A DNA stretch of 64,000 nucleotides from Comamonas antarctica (GTDB taxonomy: Bacteria; Pseudomonadota; Gammaproteobacteria; Burkholderiales; Burkholderiaceae_C), in assembly GCF_013363755.1 (NCBI RefSeq), contig NZ_CP054840.1:1853501-1917500 (forward strand), in the 5' to 3' direction. Positions 9,701 to 18,224 of this stretch are shown piece after piece. The notes under the pieces were generated by a model that saw only the letters and a list, made by a program, of their open reading frames with translations, was not told where the DNA came from and made no database searches. Numbering within the stretch: position 1 is the stretch's first letter; every line of letters begins with the position of its first letter. The position numbers were made by a program, and so were the translations under genes.

Positions 9701-12700
9701 CTTGCCCACGGCCAGCTTGGGCAACGTGGTTGCGGGCGACCTGATCACCGGCAATCTCGCGGCATTCGACTGGCAAGGTGCGCATGACATAGAGGACCGC
9801 ACCCGCGCCGGCAGCTACGCGCTGGGAGTGCGCAGCTTCTCGGGTGCGGGTTCGGACAACTACCAGGTCGCGGCCAGCGGCAATGTGGCCGGCCAGCTGG
9901 ACGTGGCGCCCAAGCCCATCCACTTTGCCGGCGCCGAGTCGACGCAGGTCTACGGGCAGTCCACACTGCCGTCGCCAGGCCTGGCCGGGACGCTGCCGGG
10001 CGACGACGTGCGGCCAGGCGCGCAGCAGCTGAACATGTTCTTCGCCGCCAATCCGGGCGAGAGCGGCGCGCTGCCGATCGGCACCTACCAGGTGGGCCTG
10101 TCAGGCCTTGCGGGGAACGATGCCGCCAACTACGTGCTGCAGTCCGGCGGCAACACGCCCAACAGCGTGGCCATCACGCCGCGGCCGCTGACGTTCACGC
10201 TCGGCGGCGGTTCGTCGAACACGACCTACGGCACGGCACCCGTGCTGCCGGATTTCACGTTGTCGAACATCGTCGAGGGCGACCGCATTTCGGGCAGCGT
10301 GGCCGCGTTTCGCGTCGGCGTCGCCTATGCGCCCGGCGCGAAGACACCGGCCGGCAGCTATGCCTGGGGCGTCGATGGGCTCACCGGTCTGGGCGCGGGC
10401 AACTATGTGGTGTCGTTTGCGGGCAGTTCGCTGTTTCCGCTGACGGTCGCGCCCAAGCCGGTCACCTGGCAGGTCGCCAGCGGCACGGCGGTCTATGGCG
10501 ATGCGCTGTCCAATGCCACCGCGCTGAGCGGTGTGCTGGCGGGCGATGACGTCAGCGCCCAGTTGCAGGCCATCGATGGCAGCGGCAGTACCGTCGGCCG
10601 GCCGGTGGTGGGCAGCGCCTACACCGCCGCGGTAACCTCGCTGGGCGGCGGCGCCAGCGGCAACTATGCGCTGCAGGCCAGCGGCAATGCCGCGGGCGGC
10701 CTGGTCATCACGCCGCGGCCCGTGGGCTACAGCGTGGCCGATGTCGGCGTCACCTATGGCAATCTGGCGACGGCTGGCGCCATCACGCTCACCAACGTGG
10801 TTCCCGGCGAAACGCTCAATCCCACGCTGGCCATCCGCGCCAGCGGCGGCGGGCTGGTGACGCTCACCGAACGCACCGATGCCGGCCAGTACCAGCAGCA
10901 GGTGACGGCGCTGGGCAATGCCAACTACATGCTGGCTGGCACCGGCAACCTGCCCGGGGTGCTGAGCATCGCTCCCAGGGCCTTGACCTATGCGACGCCC
11001 GACATCACCAGCATCTATGGCGATGTTGCCGACCTGTCGGCGCGTGGCAGTCTGGCCGGCTTGCTGTCTGGCGACGACGTGCGCGCCGGTGCCACCGTGC
11101 GCAGCTCGATCTACAGCCAGCCGTGGGACGCCGGCACCTACGCGGACATCTTCCGTGTCGGCGGCCTCGAAGGCGGCAAGGCCGGCAACTATGTGCTGAG
11201 CGATGCCGGTTCGAGGCTGGGCACGCACACCATTCTTCCGCGACCACTGACCTATGCGGTGCAGGTCCGCTCGAATGGCAGCCTGGGCCAGGACTACATC
11301 TACGGTGATCTGCGGACGTACTTCGGCATCGCGCCGTTCGACGCCTCGAGCGTGCTCAGCGGCGTGCTGAACGATGATCGCTTGCGCGTGGCCATGCAGC
11401 CCACGGCGCCGGCGCTGAGGTTGTCGAACGGCGGCAATTACGTCGTCGGTTCCTATACCTGGGGCCGGGGCGCATTGTCCGGCGACAAGGCCGGCAACTA
11501 CGTGCTTGCCGACGGCGGCCATACCGACTTCACGCTCAACATCCGGCCGCGCGACGTCGACATCCGCTTCGGCCTGTGGCGCGAGGCCACGCCGGTCAGC
11601 AGTCTGCAGTACGGCAATACCGTCGCCACGACGCTGCAGATGTACAACACGTTCCTGGGCGGCGACGATGTCTACGGATTCGCGGCCGTCGCCGCGGGCG
11701 GCATCGAGCTCACGAGCGTCCCGAGCCGGCTTGCGGTGGGCGCTTACAGCGTTGGCTTGCTGGGCAATGCGCTGGGCGGGGCGGACGCCGCCAACTACCG
11801 TGCCCACGTGACTCCGTTCAAATTCGAGGTCACGCCCAAGCCGCTGGCCGCGCAGCTCGATGCATCGCGCAGCACCTACGGCACGCAGGCCGTGGTGTCC
11901 ACGCCGCGGCTTTTCGGCGTGGTCGAGGACGATGAGGTGTCGGGGCTGGTCACGGTCACGAACGGCGCGGGCGCGTCGCTGACGCTTGCGCCACGCACCG
12001 ATGCGGGCACGTATGGCACGGCCATCACCGGCCTGGCCGGCGCGGCCGCGGGCAACTATTACCTCGAGACGCGCAATCAGCCTGCGGGCTACAACTTCAG
12101 CAGCGTCCACACCATCGACAGGAAACAGCTGGGCTACAGCCTTGCCACTGGCGACCTGAACCGGACCTATGGCGACTACATCGCACTGCCCGGCATGCTT
12201 TCCGGTGTGCTGGCTGGCGACGCGGTGGCCGTGACGCCGACCGCCACCCCGCTCGAAGCCACGGCCACCGGCAGCCTCGCGGCCCGGGACCTGAGCCAGC
12301 TACCGATGCTCGATGCGGGGCGCTACAGCTACACCGGCGTGCTATCCGGGGCCAGCGCCGGCAACTACAGCGTTGCCGCGCTCGGCACACTGGTGGTCAA
12401 CAAACGCGTGGTGACTGCGGACTTCGGCGTCGGACAACGGACCTACGGCACCTATCTGCCACTGCAGGTGAGCTTCGACAACGTGGTGCCGGGCCAGCAA
12501 TTGGGTTTCCTCGAGCAGGACCCCACCCGGTATTCCGAGCGCACGCCCGCAGGGCGCTATTTCGACTACCTGACGCTCTCGGGCAGCACCGCGCCCAACT
12601 ACACCCTGGCCAACCCCTACCGCGAGTGGACGGTTGCGCCCAAGCCGCTGGCGGTGGCCGCCACCGCGCAGTCCAGCACCATCTACGGCACGGCCGGCAG

Positions 12701-15164
12701 CTTCGGCACGTTCGACGCCAGCGGGATCCTGTTCAATGACGATGTCGGCGTGCTGGTGCGCGGCCCGGGCCTGGCCGACCGGCTGGTCGCGCCGGGCGCC
12801 GACGGCCAGCTTGCAGCGCTGGCGCGGCAGAATGCGGGCAGCTACGCGTTTGCGCTGTCACTGGCCGGCTGGGGCAGCGGCAACTACCGCCTCGAAGGCC
12901 CGACCCAGGGAACGCTGAACGTCGCACCGAAGCCGCTGGCGCTGGCGGCCGAAGCCCAGCTTTCGGCGGTTTACGGATCTGCGTTCCAGGTGGGAACGCT
13001 GGGCGGCGTGCTGTCCGGCGACGATGTCGGCGTCACGGTCGCAGGCGGGCTGCCGCCGGCGCGGCTGGTGCCTGACAGCACCGGCGCTCTCGCCTACGGC
13101 GGGCGCGTCGATGCCGGCGGCTATGCATTCAGCATCGGCAACTCGCTCAGCGGCGCACAGGCCGCCAACTACACCGTTGCCGGCGGCGCGGCAGGCCAAT
13201 TGACGGTCACGCCCAAGCCGGTGATCTACAGCGTCGACGACTCCAGCGGCCAATACGGCAACTTCCGCGCCTGCGACCAGTGGTCATGCAACCGCTGGGA
13301 GCCGGGTGCGCAACTGGGGCAGGCGCGGTTCGAAGGCGTGCTGCCGGGCGATACGCTCAACGGCACGGTCGGCCTGGTCGATCTCAACGGCACGCCGGGC
13401 GTGATCGACGGCACGACACCGATTGGCACGTACTTCCAGGTCGTCAACGGACTCACGGGAGCTTCGGCAGGCAATTACCGTATTGCCGCCAGCGGCAGCC
13501 GCCCGGGCATCATGACCATCGACCCGGTGTGGCTCAGCTACTCGACGACCAGCGGCGTCTACCTGCCGACGACAGGCGTGGTCGGCCAGCCGGGCGTGGC
13601 GACGATCCGCGTGGCCGGCAGGGTGGGGGCGCTCAATGGCGACCAGGTCACGCCCGTTGTGGCGCTGTTCAGCCCGAGCGGCCAGCAGATCAACGATTTC
13701 TCCGCTTACGTCCGCGACCGGTCGGCGGCGCAGCTCAATGGCGCGCGCTTCACCTACCGTGTGGTCGCGCTGCAGGGGCGCGATGCGGCGAACTACCGCA
13801 TCCTCGGTGCGGATGAGATGGGCTCGCTGGACTTCTACCTCAACTCCTCGCTGGGGCTGAATTACGCCAGCACCAGCATCGCCGTGCCCAAGACCGAGGA
13901 GATCAAGCCCTTCAGCCTGCCCGAGAACCAGGAACTCAAGAACACCGTGGCCACGACCACGCTGACGCCGGACTTCGGCCGCAACATCACCATCAATGAC
14001 AGCAGCGCCTCGGCCACCACGGATGGCACCAGCGGCCGCGTCGCGGGCGCGGCCAGCGCCGTCGCCGGTGCCGATGTGCAGATCGGTCCCGTCAACCTGT
14101 CGACCCAGGCCAGCGGCGCCGCCAGCGCGCTGCTGAACTACGGGGTCACGGGCGTCACGCTGCGTGCCAACGCGGGCAGCCATATCGATGTGATGATGCA
14201 GGTCGGACCGGGCTATGTGATGGCCGGCCTGCAGGCCGATGCCGCGGTGGAGGGCACGGTCGGTCCGACAAGTGCCTCGCTGGCGGCGCAGGTCAAGGTC
14301 GGGGCGTCGGCCAGCGCCGGCGCGAGCGGCTCGCTGGGCAATGGCGTGGGCGACGGCCATCTGAGCACCACCGCCACCAGCTTTGCGATCGCGCGCACCG
14401 ACTACACGCTGGGCCTCAAGGACAACAAGCTGCAGCAAAGCCTGGACCTGGTGATAGGCTCGGGCGTCTCCGCGGGCGCGCGTGGCGGCATCTCCGGCAG
14501 TACCGGTGCCATCGATGCCGGCGTCACCGTCTACTCGCCGGGGTCGCTGGGCGCGAAGCTCGATATCAATGCCGGCATCAAGAACGGCGCGCTCACGGTG
14601 GGCTTTGATATCGGCGCGCAGATCGGCATTGCCGGGCTGGGCCTGAGCTTCAGCTTCAGCATCGACCCGATGGCATTTGCCGGGTCGATCGCCAACAGCG
14701 CCTTTGGCAAGGCGGTGCTCAGTGCGTTCGGCATCGATCCCAATCCCAGGAAGATCGCCGAATGGCCGCCGCGCGTGCTTGGCGCCGCCGATGCGTTGAA
14801 GAACGACCCGGTGGCGCGCTTCAAGTACCTCAGCGAGCATCCGGACTGGAAGGACTACAACACCAACAGCAGCAGTTCCACGCAGAAGGACACCGACAGC
14901 TACCTCGCCACCGCCGGCTTCTACAATGCCTACCAGGGGCTGCTGGAGCGCACGGCCAGCCTGATCACCAGGCAGGGCGAAGTGCAGGCCCGGTTCATGG
15001 AGCTGCTCAAGACCGATCCGGCCGCGGCCATCGAGTATTCGCGTTCCGGCGAGCTGGCACAGATGAAGATGGCGCAGATCGACGTGTCCTCGGACGCCAG
15101 AAAACTCGGCGTGCAGCTGGCGGTGACCGATGGCAAGGTGTCCTTTGTGAGCAGACCCCAATGA
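6720..15164 (+). CDS. Giant two-partner secretion exoprotein (TpsA) with MBG/YDG-type repeats
   Basis: A 2814-residue secreted protein. An export signal ends near residue 27 (MPLLAQ). A haemagglutination-activity/TPS domain covers about 30-160, with an NPQG motif at 112-115 where FhaB-like proteins have NPNG; TpsB recognises this domain. A beta-rich segment reaches about 680. About 17-18 repeats then run to about 2380, each with a T/VYG-type start and an AG-x-Y...AGNY-x-L core followed by APKP or TPRP. The C-terminal 430 residues are a Gly/Ala/Ser-rich segment, then a charged helical tail. The only two cysteines found are C2185 and C2190, in the last canonical repeat. ATG 6720 is preferred over TTG 6705 because it directly precedes the signal peptide. 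The role is probably adhesion or biofilm formation, which is inference. Confidence 0.88.
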   Translation: MFRLRRTVVWPVIATQAAMAIPMPLLAQTLPSGGRVTAGQASIGLPANGSLLINQASQRAAIRWNDFSIGQGNSVVFKQAAPGASILNIVTGGQASQLAGSMNANGAVFLVNPQGIHVTPTGRIDAAGGFVASTLGLSEADFMAGRLSFSGAGGAVTNQGRISTGAGGLVALIGSTVSNSGTVMAPLGKVGLGAAQAATLDWSGDGFLQVTLPSDATTADGQALVTNSGTIQAEGGLVTLQAATVAQAVRNAVNMPGSISARSVSGRNGAIVLDGGAGGATQVAGRLDVSASADAASAGRIDITGQSVALQGAVLDASGNQTGGTVRIGGGFQGGKAQVDPAAPLALAFGQAIQAPALNSAQQTSVDSASSIDVSARGAEGRGGSAVVWSESSTAMQGQVVGTGAASGGAVEISSAAKVQTVALDKLKLGPGGQILLDPQDIQINARYKDPATTTFLTDDDIRSLLNAGTTVNLQANQDIDWNNGFLFVAKNSGVARAGDLNLVAGRQIDVQGAFSTADGDWSMTANAPALVDAQRGAGFGGIQLLQAQFLNDNGKLPLRVADGAGNSERQAGSIGIGKFSGKGLSASIDPSVPDADGARILLYHDVDVAEGIQLTGNLQTASQGAGGSTLTLRGATVDWTNETSGGRYRGGIVQFIENGQVTRIGKGGAGADATRLELGSADSYSRTYGDADPSAYALGALQLKQAAHNVTAAGAPLGEVLAAGSLNVSGPGVAANAGSHSLTLSANPSVAFKPVEYNDEGTAVSGAAGGYFIDLRPGTVALNVDKRVVTPTVLNPSYVYGSPSAAVGLGNVVNGDALAPVATLGSSTGVAMSAIGAGYGFGARVGAGTHAYTLTGLAGAAAGNYSLDLSRGIGGLISIAPKPVTFFGSSASQVYGDAFTPLTMYLDGVLPGDAVAAGTQALRALDVKAAGGSGMRSAGTYAVDVTSLEGAQAGNYSLAASGNGAPVLTITPRPLTYGVSGQVNSTYGTAATGLPTASLGNVVAGDLITGNLAAFDWQGAHDIEDRTRAGSYALGVRSFSGAGSDNYQVAASGNVAGQLDVAPKPIHFAGAESTQVYGQSTLPSPGLAGTLPGDDVRPGAQQLNMFFAANPGESGALPIGTYQVGLSGLAGNDAANYVLQSGGNTPNSVAITPRPLTFTLGGGSSNTTYGTAPVLPDFTLSNIVEGDRISGSVAAFRVGVAYAPGAKTPAGSYAWGVDGLTGLGAGNYVVSFAGSSLFPLTVAPKPVTWQVASGTAVYGDALSNATALSGVLAGDDVSAQLQAIDGSGSTVGRPVVGSAYTAAVTSLGGGASGNYALQASGNAAGGLVITPRPVGYSVADVGVTYGNLATAGAITLTNVVPGETLNPTLAIRASGGGLVTLTERTDAGQYQQQVTALGNANYMLAGTGNLPGVLSIAPRALTYATPDITSIYGDVADLSARGSLAGLLSGDDVRAGATVRSSIYSQPWDAGTYADIFRVGGLEGGKAGNYVLSDAGSRLGTHTILPRPLTYAVQVRSNGSLGQDYIYGDLRTYFGIAPFDASSVLSGVLNDDRLRVAMQPTAPALRLSNGGNYVVGSYTWGRGALSGDKAGNYVLADGGHTDFTLNIRPRDVDIRFGLWREATPVSSLQYGNTVATTLQMYNTFLGGDDVYGFAAVAAGGIELTSVPSRLAVGAYSVGLLGNALGGADAANYRAHVTPFKFEVTPKPLAAQLDASRSTYGTQAVVSTPRLFGVVEDDEVSGLVTVTNGAGASLTLAPRTDAGTYGTAITGLAGAAAGNYYLETRNQPAGYNFSSVHTIDRKQLGYSLATGDLNRTYGDYIALPGMLSGVLAGDAVAVTPTATPLEATATGSLAARDLSQLPMLDAGRYSYTGVLSGASAGNYSVAALGTLVVNKRVVTADFGVGQRTYGTYLPLQVSFDNVVPGQQLGFLEQDPTRYSERTPAGRYFDYLTLSGSTAPNYTLANPYREWTVAPKPLAVAATAQSSTIYGTAGSFGTFDASGILFNDDVGVLVRGPGLADRLVAPGADGQLAALARQNAGSYAFALSLAGWGSGNYRLEGPTQGTLNVAPKPLALAAEAQLSAVYGSAFQVGTLGGVLSGDDVGVTVAGGLPPARLVPDSTGALAYGGRVDAGGYAFSIGNSLSGAQAANYTVAGGAAGQLTVTPKPVIYSVDDSSGQYGNFRACDQWSCNRWEPGAQLGQARFEGVLPGDTLNGTVGLVDLNGTPGVIDGTTPIGTYFQVVNGLTGASAGNYRIAASGSRPGIMTIDPVWLSYSTTSGVYLPTTGVVGQPGVATIRVAGRVGALNGDQVTPVVALFSPSGQQINDFSAYVRDRSAAQLNGARFTYRVVALQGRDAANYRILGADEMGSLDFYLNSSLGLNYASTSIAVPKTEEIKPFSLPENQELKNTVATTTLTPDFGRNITINDSSASATTDGTSGRVAGAASAVAGADVQIGPVNLSTQASGAASALLNYGVTGVTLRANAGSHIDVMMQVGPGYVMAGLQADAAVEGTVGPTSASLAAQVKVGASASAGASGSLGNGVGDGHLSTTATSFAIARTDYTLGLKDNKLQQSLDLVIGSGVSAGARGGISGSTGAIDAGVTVYSPGSLGAKLDINAGIKNGALTVGFDIGAQIGIAGLGLSFSFSIDPMAFAGSIANSAFGKAVLSAFGIDPNPRKIAEWPPRVLGAADALKNDPVARFKYLSEHPDWKDYNTNSSSSTQKDTDSYLATAGFYNAYQGLLERTASLITRQGEVQARFMELLKTDPAAAIEYSRSGELAQMKMAQIDVSSDARKLGVQLAVTDGKVSFVSRPQ
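8770..13850 (+). repeat. Coding region of the MBG/YDG-type repeat array in TpsA
   Basis: About 17-18 protein repeats of roughly 90-95 residues. Landmarks are TYGD/VYGD/STYGT at the start, a GVLxGDxV turn, and AGxYxxxVxxLxGAxAGNYxL near the end, linked by xAPKP or xTPRP. The first copy and the last (about 13530-13850, lacking the YG start) are degenerate. Copies have diverged enough that no long exact DNA repeat was seen, so the array looks old. Confidence 0.8.
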
Positions 15165-15916
15165 ATCTCTCTTTTCCTCCCCTGCGTCTCGCGCCGGCCT
15201 TGCAGCGTCTCGGCCTGATGCTGGCGTTATCGGTGTCCTCCATGCCCTTTGTGAGCCATGCCCAGCCGGCGGTCAGCATTTCCTTCACCGGCCAGCCGAC
15301 CCGCTATCTGGTGCAGTCCGAGCCCTATGTCGTGCAGGGCTTTGGCCGCGCGCGCCTGGGCATGACGTTCGATGAGGTGAAGGCGGCGATCGCGGCCGAT
15401 CATCCGCAGGTCCTCCAGACCCGGGAGAAGGTCGATGCGGTCGACCGCACGCGTGCCATCGCCATCCTGGTGCCGGCGCTCGCGCCCGCGCCCGGGGCTG
15501 CCACCATCAGCTATGTATTCGGCCATCAAAGCCAGCGCCTGGCCGCGATCAATGTGGCCTGGGTGCTCGAAGGCGAGCCATCCGCCGCCCAGCGCGATGC
15601 GCTGCTGGCTGCGGGCACGCAGCTTGCCGCGACGCTGGTCGGCTACCAATGGCCGGTCGGCAGCTTCATTCGCGGCCATGTGCCCGGGCCTGGAACCCTG
15701 GTGGTGTTTTCGGGCCGCGATGCGCAGGGCGGGGGCGTGGAGGTGCGGCTCGACGGAGTGGGCCTGGCCATGGAGCAGCGCCTCGCCAGCCCCGACGCCG
15801 CGGCAAGGCCCGCCGTATGGATGCCGGCGCCTGCTGGCGCCGCGCGCCTGCGCTATTCGCTGGTGTCGCGAGTCGAGCGGCCCGACGTGTACCGGCCCGC
15901 CGCCGGCGCGTTCTGA
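15161..15916 (+). CDS. Small exported protein of the secretion locus, paralogue 1
   Basis: A 251-residue protein with an N-terminal signal peptide (hydrophobic ALQRLGLMLALSVSSMPF, cleavage probably after VSHAQ or nearby). I do not recognise the family. Landmarks are RARLGMTFDEVKAAI, ISYVFG, a PGPGTLVVFSG segment and a C-terminal PAAGAF. These recur in the same order in the next gene, so the two are paralogues. The RxGM(T/S)xxxV motif recalls small periplasmic BamE/SmpA-like domains, but that is only a resemblance. Its ATG overlaps the tpsA stop by four bases (ATGA), a sign of translational coupling to the exoprotein. A periplasmic or surface accessory role in secretion or anchoring is inference. 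Confidence 0.8.
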   Translation: MNLSFPPLRLAPALQRLGLMLALSVSSMPFVSHAQPAVSISFTGQPTRYLVQSEPYVVQGFGRARLGMTFDEVKAAIAADHPQVLQTREKVDAVDRTRAIAILVPALAPAPGAATISYVFGHQSQRLAAINVAWVLEGEPSAAQRDALLAAGTQLAATLVGYQWPVGSFIRGHVPGPGTLVVFSGRDAQGGGVEVRLDGVGLAMEQRLASPDAAARPAVWMPAPAGAARLRYSLVSRVERPDVYRPAAGAF

Positions 15917-15941
15917 TATACCCGATCCTGGAAAGCTTCCA

Positions 15942-16616
15942 ATGCACATCTTCCATCGTTTCTTGACCGGGCCTTTGCTCGCAGTTTTCATGGCCATCAC
16001 TCCCACCGGCCCGGCAGCGGCGCAGGCCGCCACCGCGGCATCCATGCATCAGGTCGACGGGTTTCGCAGCGCCCGTTTCGGCATGTCGCTGCAGCAGGTC
16101 CGCAAGGCCATCGCGCAGGACTTCAATGCCGGCGCCGATGCGGTGTCGGAGATGGACAACGCGGCCGAAGGCACGCGCGTGGTGCTGGTCAAGTTGAATG
16201 CCCTGGAGCCCGGTCCGGGCCCGGCCGTCGTCAGCTACATCTTCGCCAACGCGACGCAGCAGCTGCGCCACGTCAACGTCGTCTGGCAAAGCGGCCCGGC
16301 GCCCAGCGAAGCGCAACGCAATCAATACGCCGTCGCCGGCATCCAGCTGACGCGTTACTTCCGTGAGCTGAACTGGAAGCCCGAGGGCAGCGTCGTGGCC
16401 GTCGCCAACGGGCCGGGCAGCATCTTGCTGTTTGCCGGCATCGATCCCAAGAATGCCATGGTCGAAGTCGTGGCGAGCGGTATCCCGCTGTCAGGCGCCA
16501 ACGGGCAACCCGCGGCGGCGCCCACGGGCCCCGCCCAGCTGCGCGTGAGCTATGCATCGACCGTGCCGGCGCAGGCTGCCATTGCACCCAACGCGGTCCC
16601 GCCTGGCGCGTTTTGA
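15942..16616 (+). CDS. Small exported protein of the secretion locus, paralogue 2
   Basis: A 224-residue protein with a signal peptide (FLTGPLLAVFMAITPTGPAAAQA). It is a clear paralogue of the preceding product: SARFGMSLQQVRKAI, VVSYIFA, GPGSILLFAG and a C-terminal VPPGAF match the other's landmarks in order. It starts 25 bases after that gene and closes the four-gene unit. The ATG at 15942 is chosen because the signal peptide begins there. No enzymatic motif, lipobox or anchor was seen. The function is unknown. Confidence 0.8.
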   Translation: MHIFHRFLTGPLLAVFMAITPTGPAAAQAATAASMHQVDGFRSARFGMSLQQVRKAIAQDFNAGADAVSEMDNAAEGTRVVLVKLNALEPGPGPAVVSYIFANATQQLRHVNVVWQSGPAPSEAQRNQYAVAGIQLTRYFRELNWKPEGSVVAVANGPGSILLFAGIDPKNAMVEVVASGIPLSGANGQPAAAPTGPAQLRVSYASTVPAQAAIAPNAVPPGAF

Positions 16617-16928
16617 ACGCCGGATGCTTGCCCGGCGGTTTCGCGGCCTGCAGTTGCAGCATTTCCATAAGCCTGAAAACACGCTTGCGGACCAATTTGC
16701 TGACGTGCAGCACTTCATTTTTCGATACCAGAAAAACTAAAATGCAAATAGTGGCATTTGGGCGGGCGGCAATGCGCGGGTGATGGCGTAGGCTTGGGCA
16801 AGCCGGGTCGGGGCCATGCCTGATCGCATTGCCTGGCCTCGCATGGCGACGCCCGACCCCACCACCGGGGCGCGCTTTCACAAGAAGTCCGCCTCATCCA
16901 ATCTGTTTCCTTGGGGCGAAGCGAAAAT
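16617..16928. promoter_or_regulatory. Gene-free stretch with a possible operator upstream of the TetR gene
   Basis: 312 bases without a credible gene. Just after the preceding stop a short stem, CGCCGG (16618-16623) with CCGGCG (16632-16637), has only a weak T-run and may be a poor terminator. Further on, an AT-rich patch holds an inverted repeat AAATGC (16740-16745) / GCATTT (16754-16759) with an 8-base spacer. It is a plausible operator for the TetR regulator downstream, but unproven. Confidence 0.35.
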
Positions 16929-18170
16929 ATGACGACTATCGAGGAAAGCACCGCGGCAGAGCGCAATACCGGGCGCTACGTGAAGAAGCGCGAGGCGATC
17001 ATCAACGTCGCCTCCCGGCTTTTCGACGAGCATGGCATCAAGGGCGCGATGCTGTCGGAAGTGGCAAAACGCGTGGGCCTGAGCACCAACAGCATCACCT
17101 ACTACTTTAAGAAAAAGGAAGATCTGGTTTTCGAGTGCCTGATGCATACGGTCAGGACCTTCGACAGCATCACGGCGCTGGCCGAAAGCGAGCCCACGCC
17201 GGAGAAAAGGGTCAGGCGCTTTCTCGAGGAATTCTTCCGCAAGCTGGCCGAATCCGCGAACGGCGAATATCCGGCCATCATGACGTTCCGCGATGCCGCC
17301 GAACTCGACAGCTCGTACACCAAGATCGTCTTCGACCGCTACCGGAGCATGTTCAAGCGCGTGCGCGGGCTGCTGGCCGAGGGCGCCATCCGTTCGGAAA
17401 ACCGGATGACGCTGACCTTGCGCACGCATCTGTTCCTGACGCAGATCCAGTGGTGCCGCATCTGGATGGGCAGCTACAGCCCCGAGAGCCACGACCGGAT
17501 CCGGTTCTATGTGATCGACATCCTGCTTAACGGCATTGCCGCGCCGCATCTGCCCTGGGAGCGCAACGCCCTCGATGCCAAGCTCGCGCAGTTCCACATT
17601 CCCGAGTCGCCCAACCGTGGTTTCCTGGTCGCGGCCATCCATCTGATCAACGAGGCGGGCTACAGCGGGGCGTCCATCGACCGCATTTCCGCGAGCCTGA
17701 GCGTGACCAAGGGTTCCTTCTACCACCACATTCCCAGCAAGGAAGACCTGTTTGCCGAGTGCATCCAGCGCACCCAGGCGGTGCTCGAAGGCTATCTGGC
17801 CACGGTGCACCGGCACCAAGGCACGGGCCTCGAAAAGCTCGGCGCGCTGTCGCGCGCCTTGCTCAAATACCATTTCTCCGAGCAGGGGCCGCTGCTGCGC
17901 GCATCGGCATGGAGCCAGATTTCCGACTACAGCCTGTTCCATGAAAAGATCAAGCCCTTGCGCGAGCTCTACCAGAACATGCAGGATTTCCTGGCTGCGG
18001 GCATGATGGATGGCTCCATCCGCGCCACGCACCAGTCGGTGGCCGCGATGATGGTGGTCGGCATGATCAATGGCTCGCTCACGCTGGACAAATGGGTGCC
18101 CGGCTCGGAGAACATCAATGTCGACGTGCTCTACGTCAAGCCCATGTATTACGGGCTGCTGAGTGCCTGA
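16929..18170 (+). CDS. Tandem-domain TetR-family transcriptional regulator
   Basis: A 413-residue protein, about twice the usual TetR length, holding two TetR-type units. The first has its helix-turn-helix in the first ~75 residues (SEVAKRVGLSTNSITYYFKK); the second begins about residue 230 (IDRISASLSVTKGSFYHH). Each is followed by a helical ligand-binding region. It may act as an internally dimeric repressor. The start is ATG 16929; TTG 16911 is possible but has no support. It converges with a porin gene and lies upstream of the pim-like operon, so control of lipid or dicarboxylate catabolism is a reasonable guess. No operator has been demonstrated. Confidence 0.88.
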   Translation: MTTIEESTAAERNTGRYVKKREAIINVASRLFDEHGIKGAMLSEVAKRVGLSTNSITYYFKKKEDLVFECLMHTVRTFDSITALAESEPTPEKRVRRFLEEFFRKLAESANGEYPAIMTFRDAAELDSSYTKIVFDRYRSMFKRVRGLLAEGAIRSENRMTLTLRTHLFLTQIQWCRIWMGSYSPESHDRIRFYVIDILLNGIAAPHLPWERNALDAKLAQFHIPESPNRGFLVAAIHLINEAGYSGASIDRISASLSVTKGSFYHHIPSKEDLFAECIQRTQAVLEGYLATVHRHQGTGLEKLGALSRALLKYHFSEQGPLLRASAWSQISDYSLFHEKIKPLRELYQNMQDFLAAGMMDGSIRATHQSVAAMMVVGMINGSLTLDKWVPGSENINVDVLYVKPMYYGLLSA

Positions 18171-18224
18171 TCGCGCAACGGTCGGCCGGGCACGGGCCTG
18201 TGCGCCTGCCCCGGCGCGCGGCCG

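Noticed and set aside
18171..18224. Bidirectional terminator between the TetR and porin genes
   Set aside because: GC-rich dyad words are present but there is no T-run on either strand, so a terminator cannot be supported.
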